Shown here: positions 34,775-44,530 of the stretch, piece by piece
How the letters are laid out: each line of letters begins with the position of its first letter
How positions within the stretch are numbered: the stretch's first letter is position 1
NCBI GenBank assembly: GCA_033852135.1
Contig: JAWSVB010000004.1
Coordinates: forward strand, 186,001-250,000
Direction of reading: 5' to 3'
DNA from: QZLE01 sp033852135
Lineage (GTDB): Bacteria > Pseudomonadota > Gammaproteobacteria > QZLD01
Length of the DNA: 64,000 bases
The notes under the pieces: generated by a model
The model's database searches: none
What the model was told of the DNA's origin: nothing
The model's input: the letters and a program-made list of their open reading frames with translations, nothing else
Program-made: the position numbers and the translations under genes

Positions 34775-34777
34775 GAC

Positions 34778-35353
34778 TTAATAAAGGCTGAATGGTACTA
34801 ATTTAAGGTGCAATCCCTCAAGCACCATTGTCAAAGCAATAATTACTATGCCGGTAATAAATGGAGTAAAGTCCATCACCCCAAATATAGCTATGCGACG
34901 AAAAGGCCTAAGTATTGGGTCGGTAATCGCATAGATTACGGTAAGTGAAGAGGTATAATAAGAACCACTTTGCGCCACCCAACTTATAATCACCCGAATA
35001 AATATTGCATATAAGAAAACATAAAGGAGTTGATTAACAATTGATATTATTGCCGAAATAGGCAAGTTAAAAGCTGTTATATATCCTCCTTTTCCTTCAA
35101 TAAACAGTAATAATGAGGTCCCTCCTAACTGCACCAAAAATGCAAGCAGTAGAGAGGAAAAATCTATACCGCGCCAACCAGGAATAACTCTACGCATTGG
35201 GCGTAAGAATAATGAAGTAGCCTTTACAGTAAACTGTGACATTGGATTATGAAAGTCAGCACGAAAATACTGCAGCAAAAACCTTAGGATAATTATAGAT
35301 AGGTATATCTCTACCGCAGTATCAATTAAAAACATTAATGGACGAATAAGCAT
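34778..35353 (-). CDS. yggT: YggT-family membrane protein
   Basis: 191 aa, two YGGT repeats, each with paired hydrophobic helices (about 1-30, 60-90, 95-125, 150-190). The motifs are NPMSQFTVKATSLFLRPMRRVIP and the second-half counterpart VIYAITDPILRPFRRIAI, which show the internal duplication. Function not settled; linked to osmotic or cell-shape roles in some bacteria. Its ATG overlaps the proC stop codon (TAATG), so the two are translationally coupled. Confidence 0.95.
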   Translation of the reverse strand: MLIRPLMFLIDTAVEIYLSIIILRFLLQYFRADFHNPMSQFTVKATSLFLRPMRRVIPGWRGIDFSSLLLAFLVQLGGTSLLLFIEGKGGYITAFNLPISAIISIVNQLLYVFLYAIFIRVIISWVAQSGSYYTSSLTVIYAITDPILRPFRRIAIFGVMDFTPFITGIVIIALTMVLEGLHLKLVPFSLY

Positions 35354-36177
35354 TAAGCATCCTCTCCTAAAATATCTCCAAGCTCAATAGAGCGATTCTC
35401 CGCAGCCTTAAGCGCTGATTCAAAAGCTTGTCTGACCCCTCCGTTTTCCAAAGCTAAAACACCCTGCTCTGTAGTTCCTCCCGGAGATGTAACCTTTTGC
35501 CTTAATGTGATTGGCGAATCATCACTCTGAACCGCAATTTTTGCTGCTCCAAATGCAGTTTGTAACACCAATTGGCGCGCTGTTTGCTCATCCATTCCCA
35601 ACTCTTGTGCCGCATTTTCCATAGCTTCCATAATCAAAAAGAAGTATGCAGGGCCGCTACCTGATACTGCTGTTACTGCATCAAGTTGCCTCTCTTCCTG
35701 CAACCAAACAGTTGAACCAACCGCACTCAATACCGTATCAGCAAAATCCCGTTGCTGCTTTGAAACCTTATCATTTGCATACATTCCTGTAACACCAGCC
35801 TGTACCAAAGCTGGAGTATTTGGCATGGTGCGAACAATAGCCAAATCACCACCAAGCCAGCGAGATATCTCTTTCTCACGAATTCCAGCTGCGATAGAAA
35901 CAACCAGCGGTTTATGAAGCTGTACTGCCTCAAGCATATCTTGCAATACAGTTCGAAATACCTGTGGTTTCACTGCTAAAACAACACAGGATGATTTTTC
36001 AACCAATTCAGCATTACTTGAAACTGGACATATACCAAAATCTTGCTGCATTTTTTGTAACTTATCCTGATCCAAATCAGTAACAAAAATCGAATCAGGA
36101 GAAAAACCGCTAGATACCAAGCCTCCGATTATACTTGCAGCCATATTGCCGCCACCGACAAACCCTATTGTTTTCAT
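35353..36177 (-). CDS. proC: Pyrroline-5-carboxylate reductase
   Basis: Last step of proline synthesis. 274 aa from the ATG at 36177; the frame runs 47 codons further upstream into yggS, which is not real. NAD(P)-binding start MKTIGFVGGGNMAASIIGGL, then VVLAVKPQVF, RTMPNTPALVQAGVTGMYAN and the C-terminal family signature VSGSGPAYFFLIMEAM. It begins 1 bp after the yggS stop, and the stop overlaps the yggT start. Confidence 0.97.
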   Translation of the reverse strand: MKTIGFVGGGNMAASIIGGLVSSGFSPDSIFVTDLDQDKLQKMQQDFGICPVSSNAELVEKSSCVVLAVKPQVFRTVLQDMLEAVQLHKPLVVSIAAGIREKEISRWLGGDLAIVRTMPNTPALVQAGVTGMYANDKVSKQQRDFADTVLSAVGSTVWLQEERQLDAVTAVSGSGPAYFFLIMEAMENAAQELGMDEQTARQLVLQTAFGAAKIAVQSDDSPITLRQKVTSPGGTTEQGVLALENGGVRQAFESALKAAENRSIELGDILGEDA

Positions 36178-36178
36178 C

Positions 36179-36868
36179 CTATTTTGTCCTTCGCGTTCCA
36201 AATATTGCAGTTCCAACCCTAACCATAGTAGATCCTTCAGCAACAGCACTCTCAAGATCATCTGACATCCCCATCGATAGGGTGTCAAGACCATAGCCCT
36301 CTTGGTTAAGCTCTTCAAATTTTGTTCGTATCTTAGAAAAATTTTGCCTCTGTAAATTCACATCTAAAGTAGGCTCAGGGATTGCCATCAAGCCTCTTAA
36401 CTTAATACCCGACATATTTTGCAGCAATTTTGCTAGGCCAACAACATCATCCAAATTAACACCTGACTTAGTTTCTTCATTGCTGACATTAACCTGAATA
36501 CATACATTTAATGGCATCTTGCCTTCAGGTCGCTGATCACTAAGGCGTTGCGCAATTTTCTCTCTATCAACACTATGTACCCAATCAAAATTTTCAGCGA
36601 TCTGCCGGGTTTTATTGGACTGCACTGGACCAATAAAATGCCACTCTAAAGGATATTCTTTTAATTCATCAATTTTTGGTACTGCATGTTGCAGATAATT
36701 TTCACCAAAACTGGTTTGACCATGTAAATGGGCAGAAATTATTGATTCTGCGGGATGAGTTTTACTCACAGCAAGCAAAGTCACAGAATCTTTATCTCGT
36801 CCAAATTTAGACTCGGCAGCTCTGATTCTTGTAATTACCGCATCCAGGCGTTGATTAATATTCGACAT
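36179..36868 (-). CDS. yggS: Pyridoxal-phosphate homeostasis protein YggS
   Basis: A 229-aa alanine-racemase-fold PLP-binding protein (PROSC/PLPBP family). The PLP lysine is in LLAVSKTHPAESI; FGENYLQHAVPKIDEL and WHFIGPVQSNKTR follow, with SMGMSDDLESAVAEGSTMVRVGTAIFG forming the phosphate cup. It starts the yggS-proC-yggT-yggU run, divergent to pilT as in Pseudomonas. Confidence 0.97.
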   Translation of the reverse strand: MSNINQRLDAVITRIRAAESKFGRDKDSVTLLAVSKTHPAESIISAHLHGQTSFGENYLQHAVPKIDELKEYPLEWHFIGPVQSNKTRQIAENFDWVHSVDREKIAQRLSDQRPEGKMPLNVCIQVNVSNEETKSGVNLDDVVGLAKLLQNMSGIKLRGLMAIPEPTLDVNLQRQNFSKIRTKFEELNQEGYGLDTLSMGMSDDLESAVAEGSTMVRVGTAIFGTRRTK

Positions 36869-37037
36869 AGCGTTATGTTACAGGTAAATAATATGGTCAT
36901 TTTGTTAAAAACATGACATTTATGAAAAAAATAATTACTTTCGAGCAATTTTAAAAGCGAAATGCCTAATTTGCTCTAAAATAAATATAAGAACGATTTT
37001 ATATTATCTACAAGCAGCAAAAAATAGATAGGGGAAT

Positions 37038-38078
37038 ATGATGGATATTTCTGATTTACTCGCATTTGGTGTCAAAAATGGTGCTTCTGATTTGCACCTA
37101 TCATCTGGCTTACCGCCAATGATTCGCGTTGACGGCGATGTGCGCAGAATCAATGTCCCAGTGATGGAACATAAGCAGGTCCATGGCCTGATATATGACA
37201 TCATGAATGATAAACAAAGAAAAGATTATGAAGAGTTCCTTGAAACTGACTTCTCATTCGAAATTCCTGGCCTTGCGCGCTTTCGTGTTAATGCATTTAA
37301 CCAAGACAGAGGCGCAGCAGCTGTATTTAGAACCATTCCATCGAATGTTCTATCCCTTGATGACCTAGCAGCTCCAGATGTATTTAGAGATGTGTGCCAG
37401 CAAGCACGCGGACTTGTATTGGTCACAGGACCTACTGGCTCAGGAAAGTCAACAACACTTGCTGCCATGATTGACTTCATCAATGACAACAAATACGAAC
37501 ATATTCTTACCATTGAAGATCCAATCGAATTTGTACATAAAAGTAAGAAGTGTCTACTAAATCAGCGTGAAGTACATCGTGATACCCATGGCTTTAATGA
37601 GGCTTTACGTTCAGCATTAAGAGAAGACCCAGATATCGTCCTTGTTGGTGAGCTGCGTGACTTAGAAACAATTCGCCTCGCTCTAACTGCTGCTGAAACA
37701 GGACACTTAGTTTTTGCTACCCTACATACAAGTTCTGCTGCCAAAACCATTGACCGTATTGTTGATGTATTCCCAGCTGCTGAGAAATCCATGGTTAGAT
37801 CTATGCTTTCAGAATCATTAAAAGCCGTTGTAGCACAAACACTATTGAAAAAAGTTGGCGGAGGTAGAATCGCTGCCCACGAAATCATGATTGGTACCCC
37901 AGCAATTAGAAACCTTATTCGTGAAGATAAGATTGCGCAGATGTATTCAGCAATCCAGACTGGTCAATCTGCTGGCATGCAAACTCTTGATCAAAATCTG
38001 CTAGAGCTTGTAAGGCAGGGTATAGTAAGTCGTCTTGATGCAAAATCAAGAGCGCAAAACAAAGATCTGTTTAACTAA
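37038..38078 (+). CDS. pilT: Type IV pilus retraction ATPase PilT
   Basis: A 346-aa hexameric ATPase that depolymerises pili and drives twitching. N-terminal PAS-like domain (DISDLLAFGVKNGASDLHLS), Walker A GPTGSGKSTT at about 131-140, the Asp box and Walker B (EDPDIVLVGELRDLETIRLAL), His-box TGHLVFATLHTSSA. The C-terminal AIRNLIREDK is the conserved PilT retraction motif. Start may be the second ATG, 3 bp on; AGGGGAAT precedes. pilU follows. Confidence 0.98.
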   Translation: MMDISDLLAFGVKNGASDLHLSSGLPPMIRVDGDVRRINVPVMEHKQVHGLIYDIMNDKQRKDYEEFLETDFSFEIPGLARFRVNAFNQDRGAAAVFRTIPSNVLSLDDLAAPDVFRDVCQQARGLVLVTGPTGSGKSTTLAAMIDFINDNKYEHILTIEDPIEFVHKSKKCLLNQREVHRDTHGFNEALRSALREDPDIVLVGELRDLETIRLALTAAETGHLVFATLHTSSAAKTIDRIVDVFPAAEKSMVRSMLSESLKAVVAQTLLKKVGGGRIAAHEIMIGTPAIRNLIREDKIAQMYSAIQTGQSAGMQTLDQNLLELVRQGIVSRLDAKSRAQNKDLFN

Positions 38079-38104
38079 TTCAATAAAAGTAGCAAGGATC
38101 TATT

Positions 38105-39238
38105 ATGGACTTTAATTCACTACTAGCATTAATGCTAAAAAAGAATGCATCGGACATGTTCATTACAGCTGGAATGCCACCTAGCTTAAAAATAGCCGGT
38201 AGAGTTGTGCCTGTTACTCAGCGTAAGCTAACGCCAGAACAAACCTATACCACCATAATGGCCATAATGACTCCTGACCAACAGGAAGAGTTTGAAGTTA
38301 CTCGCGAATGCAACTTTGCCATCAGCGCAAAAAATATTGGCCGCTTCCGTGTTAGTGCTTTTTACCAAAGAAATAATGCAGGGATGGTTATCCGTCGCAT
38401 AACTACTAAGATCCCATCAATTGATGAATTAAGCTTACCGCCAATTCTAAAAGATTTTGCCATGACTCAACGTGGCCTAATTATCTTTGTTGGTGCCACC
38501 GGAACTGGTAAATCCACGTCTCTAGCCTCGATGGTTGGCTTCAGAAATAAGAATAGTACCGGCCACATTATCACTATCGAGGATCCGATTGAATATATTC
38601 ACTCACATGAAGGGTGTGTTGTTACCCAACGTGAAGTTGGAATTGATACTGAGTCTTACGATGTAGCCCTAAGAAACACTCTGCGACAAGCTCCAGATGT
38701 TATCCTAGTTGGTGAGATCAGACAGCGCGAAACCATGGATCATGCTATCGCTTTTGCTGAAACGGGCCACTTATGCTTATCAACACTCCATGCTAACAAT
38801 GCAAACCAAGCAATGGATAGAATAGTTAACTTTTTCCCATCAGACCGACGCGATCAACTGTTCATGGATCTGTCCCTCAATTTAAAAGCCATTATTGCTC
38901 AACAATTAATTCCTACCCCAGATGGCAAGGGAAGAGTTGTCGCCCTTGAGATCCTAGTCAATACCCCACATGTGAGTGATTTAATTAGAAAAGGCGCGGT
39001 TAACGAACTTAAGGACATAATGAAACGCTCTAGAGAGCAGGGGATGCAAACCTTTGATCAACACCTGTTTGAGCTTTATAAGGAAGGTAAGATAGCCTAT
39101 GAAGATGCTATCAGATATGCTGACTCTGCAAATGAAGTTCGCTTAATGATTAAACTTGAGTCTTCAGATGGAGATAGATTTGCCTCAACACCTGCTGCAT
39201 CTGATGGTGACACAGTTATGTCACTTGATGATTATTAG
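38105..39238 (+). CDS. pilU: Type IV pilus accessory retraction ATPase PilU
   Basis: A PilT paralogue that assists retraction under load. 377 aa. Walker A GATGTGKSTS, Walker B region PDVILVGEIRQRETMDHAI, HLCLSTLHANNANQA. The retraction motif is diverged (VSDLIRKGAVNELK) and there is an acidic C-terminal extension (about 35 aa), both typical of PilU. It begins 26 bp after pilT. Confidence 0.97.
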   Translation: MDFNSLLALMLKKNASDMFITAGMPPSLKIAGRVVPVTQRKLTPEQTYTTIMAIMTPDQQEEFEVTRECNFAISAKNIGRFRVSAFYQRNNAGMVIRRITTKIPSIDELSLPPILKDFAMTQRGLIIFVGATGTGKSTSLASMVGFRNKNSTGHIITIEDPIEYIHSHEGCVVTQREVGIDTESYDVALRNTLRQAPDVILVGEIRQRETMDHAIAFAETGHLCLSTLHANNANQAMDRIVNFFPSDRRDQLFMDLSLNLKAIIAQQLIPTPDGKGRVVALEILVNTPHVSDLIRKGAVNELKDIMKRSREQGMQTFDQHLFELYKEGKIAYEDAIRYADSANEVRLMIKLESSDGDRFASTPAASDGDTVMSLDDY

Positions 39239-39258
39239 ACTTTATTCCTAAATTTTAT

Positions 39259-39294
39259 GCGCCCTTTATCTGATCTAAGATTACTAAAGGGCGC
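39259..39294. terminator. Hairpin between convergent pilU and cysQ
   Basis: GCGCCCTTTA and TAAAGGGCGC (10 bp, perfect) flank a 16-nt loop. Lies 20 bp past pilU and 21 bp past the cysQ stop. No long U-run on the plus strand; the minus strand continues ATAAAATTT. Probable bidirectional terminator. Confidence 0.6.
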
Positions 39295-39315
39295 CAAAAA
39301 ACTGAATTCTGCAGT

Positions 39316-40134
39316 TTATACTTTAGCCGCTCTTCTTACCCAACTCCAATCATATTGCGAATCACCAACAACAACAAAATTACTATTCGTAAATGACTCT
39401 TTTTGATTATACTTCATCCGCTCTCCATCCAAAGAAAGCACTTTACCCCCTGCAACCTCAACCACACATTGAGCTGCAGCAATATCCCATTCCGATGTTG
39501 GACCTATCCTCGGATAAAAGTCAGCTTTGCCGTTAGCAATCATACAAAATTTCAGTGAACTGCCAACAGAAATCATTTCGATATTTTTCTGTTGATTTAT
39601 CTCTTCACGTAATTCTTCTGACAGATGTGACTTACTAACCAAGGTTAATATACTATTTTGAGCGGCTTTTGTTGATATTGATACGGGTTCAAGCTGATTA
39701 GGGCCTATTTCAAAAGCACCTAACTCAGCAGCAGCATAATAAATTCGCTCTTCAACTGGTTGTCCAACCACTCCTATAATTGGATAGCCATCTTCTATTA
39801 AAGCAATATTGACTGTAAATTCCCCATTACGGTTAATAAACTCTTTAGTCCCATCTAATGGGTCAACTAACCAGTATGTACGCCAATTCTTTCTTATTTC
39901 ATATGGTAGATGCGCACCCTCTTCCGATATCATTGGCAAGTCTGGCTGCAGTTTCATCAAACCTGCACTAATTATCTCATGTGCTTTTTTATCTGCTTTA
40001 GTTAAGGGGCTATTATCACTTTTCCGTTCTACCTGAATATCATTTTGATAAATATTAATAACCGCCTTACCAGCCTGCTCGACCAAAATTAACAAACCAT
40101 CTAGAAGTTCTTTCTTTCTTTCTTTTGAAAACAT
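39316..40134 (-). CDS. cysQ: 3'(2'),5'-bisphosphate nucleotidase CysQ
   Basis: Hydrolyses PAP to AMP in sulfate assimilation; inositol-monophosphatase fold. Motifs in order: SPLTKADKKAHEII, MISEEGAHLPYE, WLVDPLDGTKEFINRNGEFTVNIALIE (metal-binding Asp-x-Asp-Gly-Thr) and SEWDIAAAQCVVEVAGGKV. I choose the ATG at 40134, with AAAGG about 9 bp upstream (272 aa). An ATG 11 codons earlier (40167) gives 283 aa with a weaker site. It follows the nudix gene. Confidence 0.94.
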   Translation of the reverse strand: MFSKERKKELLDGLLILVEQAGKAVINIYQNDIQVERKSDNSPLTKADKKAHEIISAGLMKLQPDLPMISEEGAHLPYEIRKNWRTYWLVDPLDGTKEFINRNGEFTVNIALIEDGYPIIGVVGQPVEERIYYAAAELGAFEIGPNQLEPVSISTKAAQNSILTLVSKSHLSEELREEINQQKNIEMISVGSSLKFCMIANGKADFYPRIGPTSEWDIAAAQCVVEVAGGKVLSLDGERMKYNQKESFTNSNFVVVGDSQYDWSWVRRAAKV

Positions 40135-40170
40135 TGTATTTGCCTTTAGTATTCTTTTTTCTTCCATATA

Positions 40171-40602
40171 TCAAAGGTCTTTCCCATTGATCACTTTCTG
40201 AGCCCAGTTGATCACTGATATAACCCTGGGAGAACACATTTTAATTGCCTGTTCAAATGTCACCCAGTCAGATTCAACATGTTCAGGGCAACCCAACTCT
40301 GGATTAATTGGTAATTCAATATCTATTTGTTCTGTAGTAGCAATATAGTATCTCGCTACCTTCCCACCACGATATGGACCAGTTTCAAAAAACACTTCCC
40401 CCCATTCAAAATCTAACTCTGAGATTGTAGTTTCCTCTTGAACCTCGCGCAGAGCCGCTTCAAGTTCAGTCTCGCCAATCTCTTGCATCCCTTTTGGAAA
40501 ATCCCAGTACTGATAAGCTCTCAACAATAGCAGATATAGCTGCGCAGATTCCTTATCTCTGCGCAACACAACCACTCCAGCAGAAAGCCTTCGAGTTCCC
40601 AT
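40171..40602 (-). CDS. Nudix hydrolase
   Basis: 143 aa. The Nudix box GMQEIGETELEAALREVQEE (GX5EX7REVxEE) is intact up to the last positions, where the usual Gly is Thr (EETTI). The N-terminus RLSAGVVVLRRDKESAQLYLLL and the WDFPKGMQEIGE context resemble dinucleoside polyphosphate hydrolases, but the substrate is not certain. It sits between aroB (1 bp) and cysQ, in an operon-like run; nudE is next to cysQ in other gammaproteobacteria, but this is a different subfamily. Confidence 0.9.
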   Translation of the reverse strand: MGTRRLSAGVVVLRRDKESAQLYLLLLRAYQYWDFPKGMQEIGETELEAALREVQEETTISELDFEWGEVFFETGPYRGGKVARYYIATTEQIDIELPINPELGCPEHVESDWVTFEQAIKMCSPRVISVINWAQKVINGKDL

Positions 40603-40603
40603 A

Positions 40604-41689
40604 CTAATTTACACAATACTGTTTAAGAGTTTGCTGAAAAGTATCTGAGCTATATTGATCTACAACGACGCCTTTCCCTAAACCTTTAATCAAAACCAAC
40701 CGAACGACACCATCAAGCACCTTCTTATCTGCCTGCATCAACTTTACAAAGTCTTCTTGCACCATTTGATCTGGAACAGTAGTTGGCAACCCTGCTCGTT
40801 TTAACAGTTCAACCCCTCTTCTTTCAGTCTTCTCATCAATCCAGCCCATAAGCCTAGACATAGTCAAAGCCATACACATTCCTGTAGATATAGCCTCCCC
40901 ATGAAGCCAACTTGTATAACCAGTAAAAGTTTCTATGGCATGGCCGAATGTATGACCAAAGTTCAGCAGTGCTCGAATTCCATGTTCATGCTCATCCTTT
41001 TCTACCACTTCTGCTTTTATCTGGCATGATTTATGGACTGCATATTCAAGGGCTTCATAATCTCGCGATAAAAGTTTATCAAGATTATTCTCAAGCCAGT
41101 TGTAAAAATCATTATCGTAGATAAAGCCATACTTAATAACTTCAGCGATTCCTGCTTTTAATTCACGATCCTCCAAAGTATCAAGCGTTGCTATATCTGC
41201 AATAACCGCCTGTGGCTGATAAAAAGCCCCTATCATATTCTTACCTAATGGATGATTCACTCCAGTTTTACCACCAACTGAAGAATCAACTTGAGACAAT
41301 AAAGTTGTTGGCACTTGAATAAACTGAACTCCACGACGATAACAAGCAGCAGCAAACCCAGTCATATCCCCAACTACACCACCTCCTAAAGCTATTAGCG
41401 TAGTTTTGCGGTCATAGTTATTAGCCATTAACTCATCAAAAATTTTATTAACCGTGTCTAAATTTTTATAACTTTCTCCATCTGGTAGCACAGTTTCAGA
41501 TACTAACTTATCACTCCCATTCAACCCTTTCTTAAGCTTCTCTATATATAGAAGGGCTACGGTTTCATTACTGACTATCATCACCTGCTTGCCACTGATA
41601 TATGGCAACAGATACTCTGCTATAAAAATATCTTTCCCAATAAATATTGGGTAACTTCTATCTCCAAGATCAACCTTTAACGTTCTCAT
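40604..41689 (-). CDS. aroB: 3-dehydroquinate synthase
   Basis: Second step of the shikimate pathway, NAD- and metal-dependent. 361 aa with YPIFIGKDI, the NAD-binding LIALGGGVVGDMTGFAAACYRRGV and PTTLLSQVDSSVGGKTGVNHPLGKN. LLNFGHTFGHAIETFTGY supplies the metal histidines, as does WLHGEAISTGM. It follows aroK by 7 bp, the usual aroK-aroB pair downstream of pilQ. Confidence 0.98.
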   Translation of the reverse strand: MRTLKVDLGDRSYPIFIGKDIFIAEYLLPYISGKQVMIVSNETVALLYIEKLKKGLNGSDKLVSETVLPDGESYKNLDTVNKIFDELMANNYDRKTTLIALGGGVVGDMTGFAAACYRRGVQFIQVPTTLLSQVDSSVGGKTGVNHPLGKNMIGAFYQPQAVIADIATLDTLEDRELKAGIAEVIKYGFIYDNDFYNWLENNLDKLLSRDYEALEYAVHKSCQIKAEVVEKDEHEHGIRALLNFGHTFGHAIETFTGYTSWLHGEAISTGMCMALTMSRLMGWIDEKTERRGVELLKRAGLPTTVPDQMVQEDFVKLMQADKKVLDGVVRLVLIKGLGKGVVVDQYSSDTFQQTLKQYCVN

Positions 41690-41696
41690 ACTCTTC

Positions 41697-42209
41697 TCAA
41701 ATATATCTTTTAAGCTTCATTTCAATATCTGCTAAAACTGCATCAATCCCATTTCCATCTGTTACAACTACAATATCAGCTAACTCTTCATATAGTGGTG
41801 ATCTAGCCTCATACAGCTCTTCCAGTCTCTTACGCGGATCTTCTGTCTGCAGCAACGGTCTATTTTTATCTTTTTTGGTACGTAACATTTGCTGCTCGAC
41901 AGATGTTTTCAAATAAATTGTGGTGCTGTGCTGTGCAATATTTTCTCTGTTCTCAGGCTTAATAACTGCGCCACCTCCTGTTGCCAACACAATATCACCT
42001 TCTCCACTTAATAAGTCTCTTATAGAACTTATTTCCCGTTTTCTAAACCCTTCTTCACCCTCTGTTTCAAATATATACGGTATATCAACACCTGTTCGAC
42101 GCTGAATATCCCGATCACTATCTTCGAACCTTATTCCTAGCTTATGCGCTAAACGGCTACCGATGGTAGTTTTACCTGAACCCATCGGGCCAACTATACA
42201 AATCTTCAT
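41697..42209 (-). CDS. aroK: Shikimate kinase
   Basis: A 170-aa P-loop kinase for the fifth shikimate step. P-loop GPMGSGKTTIGS near residue 7; shikimate-binding DSDRDIQRRTG; GEEGFRKREI; GGGAVIKPENRE; and the lid region LRTKKDKNRPLL. It lies downstream of pilQ across a terminator, then aroB. Confidence 0.97.
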   Translation of the reverse strand: MKICIVGPMGSGKTTIGSRLAHKLGIRFEDSDRDIQRRTGVDIPYIFETEGEEGFRKREISSIRDLLSGEGDIVLATGGGAVIKPENRENIAQHSTTIYLKTSVEQQMLRTKKDKNRPLLQTEDPRKRLEELYEARSPLYEELADIVVVTDGNGIDAVLADIEMKLKRYI

Positions 42210-42311
42210 AACGTTTATTTACAACCAATTCTCTACAGTACTTATTATATTCTACTCTAGGCCATTTATTTCATAAAGGAACAGCAACCTTAAGTTCATA
42301 TGTCTATAACC

Positions 42312-42339
42312 AGAAAAAGGCGCATCAGCGCCTTTTTCT
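42312..42339 (-). terminator. Intrinsic terminator of the pilMNOPQ operon
   Basis: AGAAAAAGGCGC, loop TGAT (minus strand), GCGCCTTTTTCT: a 12-bp perfect stem with a T-rich 3' arm, 17 bp past the pilQ stop. Confidence 0.85.
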
Positions 42340-42355
42340 AAAGTCCAAACTAAAC

Positions 42356-44506
42356 TTAAAGAGAAACTTTCATATCACTCTTAAGTATCTTTGGGGTTAT
42401 AAAAATAAGCAGTTCAGATCTTTCATCTTTCTTAGATGTAGAACTAAACAACTTACCAACAACTGGAATATCACCTAATAAAGGAACTTTTGTATCAGTA
42501 TCAATTCTTTCCTGCTCGTAAATACCACCAAGAACGACTGTCTCACCATTATCAACCAATACCTGGGTACTAACCTCGCTAGTATCAATACTAGGAACAT
42601 CTTTATAGACTTTTCCAACACTATCTTTCGAAACGTTTAGATCCATAATAACCCTATCATTTGGCGTAATCTGTGGTGTAACCTCCAATTTCATTACAGC
42701 CTCTTTAAACTGAACTGATGTTGCTCCACTAGAAGTTTTTTCCTCATAAGCAACTTCAGTACCCTGCTTAATTATTGCTGTATGCTGATCAGAAGTAATA
42801 ACTCGAGGACTTGATACTATTTCTCCTTTCCCTTCGATCTCCATTGCCGAAAGCTCTAATTGCAACAGATATGAGCCAATCTTTCCAATAGCCAACCCCA
42901 TTGATCCTACCGCACCTGATGCAGGCAAATCAACCAGTAATCCCTGGTTATCATCATCACCTACAAATGAAGGATAACCTGTTCCCCAGTTAGTAAACCC
43001 TGGGCGCGTTCCTCCTGCTGCCACACCATTCTCACCTGGCACACCAAAGTTCTTTTGTCCAGAAACACCAAACTGTACACCAATATTTCTAGAAAAATCA
43101 TTATTCGCAATAACAATTCTCGACTCAATCAAAACCTGTTGCACTGGGATATCAAGCTTGGTTATCATCTTGCGTGCTTCAACTAACACATCCGCAGTAT
43201 CTCTAATCATAAGTACATTGGTCCGTGCATCTACAGTTGCACTTCCGCGAACTGAAAGAAGCGAACCTCCACCTTCTCCAGCTGAACTTAGAAGTGAAGC
43301 AATATCACCAGCTTTAGCATAGTTAATCTCAATAAACTCTGTACGTAGCGGGGCAAGCTCTTCAATTTGCTTTTGTGATTGTAGCTCTAACTTTTCTCTT
43401 GAAGCTAATTCTTCTGATGGAGCAATCAAAATCACGTTGCCATTTTGCCGCATTGACAACCCTTTTGTTTTAAGAATTATATCAAGCGCTTGATCCCAAG
43501 GTACATTTTGCAATCTAAGGGTTAAACTTCCTGAAACTGTATCGCTCACCACGACATTCATCCCAGTAAAATCAGCTATTAACTGCAACACCGCTCTAAC
43601 TTCGATATTTTGGAAGTTTAAAGTTAATCTATCTCCAGTAAATACTGCATTCTCACGTTCTATATCCTCTTTCTCATCTTTAGTCAACGGGCGGAGCTCT
43701 ATTGTCAACAATTTATCCGATTGATACGCAAGCTGTTCATAAAATTCAGTAGCTGGTGTTATAACAATTCTTGTATTCCCATCCCTCATACCAGTATCAA
43801 TAGTTTTTACCGGAGTACCAAAGTCTAATACATCTAATCTTTTAATTAATTCTGCAGGAACTTGTGTCTCTGCAAAATCAACAACAACTTGACCAGCCTC
43901 ACTTCGCACATCAACTGGCACAGTTACATCAGACAGAGATATTATGACTCGCCCTTCACCTGACTCCCCCCTTCTAAAATCAATATATTCTACATGGGAG
44001 CCATCTACTTTATTTACAATTTTAGCAGAAACTGACTCGGTTTCTGACTTTGCCGTCACCTCTTGAGTTGCAGGTTTTATTGAATCTGATCTACCAAGTA
44101 TTAAAATAACCTTATTTCCTTGAGTTACCAGTGAGTATGGGGCCTGCTCAGCCAAATAAACCACTGCTCTAGTTCTCCCACCTGCCTCAGCAGTGGTAAC
44201 CTTTTGGGCAACACCAACACCAATATCCAGCGACTTTTTTCCTAACTTATTTACTGTACCAATAAAATCAACGGATATTCGAGCAGGGTTATCTATAGTA
44301 AAGCTATTCGGCTCACCCTCTATAGGAGAACTTAGTTCAAACACCACCTGCACCCTTTCTCCAGATAGTGATGATACCGAGATATCCTTTAACTCATTTG
44401 CATTTGCAGCACTGCTTAGCAGAACCCCTAGCAATAAAGCTAAACTATTAGCACACATCCTGTTAACTGGACTCAGCCTTGTTAGTATATTTGACCATCT
44501 TTTCAT
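42356..44506 (-). CDS. pilQ: Type IV pilus secretin PilQ
   Basis: The outer-membrane pore for the pilus. 716 aa: signal peptide (about 18-36, ALLLGVLLSSAANA), AMIN domains (about 40-260; LKDISVSSLSGERVQVVFELS and DFRRGESGEGRVIISLSD) and a secretin/TonB short N-terminal domain (LNFQNIEVRAVLQLIADFTGMNVVVSD). An N1 domain follows (FIEINYAKAGDIASLLSS), then the secretin core (QVLIESRIVIANNDFSRNIGVQF, VLGGIYEQERIDTDTKVPLLGDIP and LLIFITPKIL). It ends the pilM-N-O-P-Q operon. Confidence 0.97.
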   Translation of the reverse strand: MKRWSNILTRLSPVNRMCANSLALLLGVLLSSAANANELKDISVSSLSGERVQVVFELSSPIEGEPNSFTIDNPARISVDFIGTVNKLGKKSLDIGVGVAQKVTTAEAGGRTRAVVYLAEQAPYSLVTQGNKVILILGRSDSIKPATQEVTAKSETESVSAKIVNKVDGSHVEYIDFRRGESGEGRVIISLSDVTVPVDVRSEAGQVVVDFAETQVPAELIKRLDVLDFGTPVKTIDTGMRDGNTRIVITPATEFYEQLAYQSDKLLTIELRPLTKDEKEDIERENAVFTGDRLTLNFQNIEVRAVLQLIADFTGMNVVVSDTVSGSLTLRLQNVPWDQALDIILKTKGLSMRQNGNVILIAPSEELASREKLELQSQKQIEELAPLRTEFIEINYAKAGDIASLLSSAGEGGGSLLSVRGSATVDARTNVLMIRDTADVLVEARKMITKLDIPVQQVLIESRIVIANNDFSRNIGVQFGVSGQKNFGVPGENGVAAGGTRPGFTNWGTGYPSFVGDDDNQGLLVDLPASGAVGSMGLAIGKIGSYLLQLELSAMEIEGKGEIVSSPRVITSDQHTAIIKQGTEVAYEEKTSSGATSVQFKEAVMKLEVTPQITPNDRVIMDLNVSKDSVGKVYKDVPSIDTSEVSTQVLVDNGETVVLGGIYEQERIDTDTKVPLLGDIPVVGKLFSSTSKKDERSELLIFITPKILKSDMKVSL

Positions 44507-44530
44507 TATTTTATCCTCGCCGGAATTTTC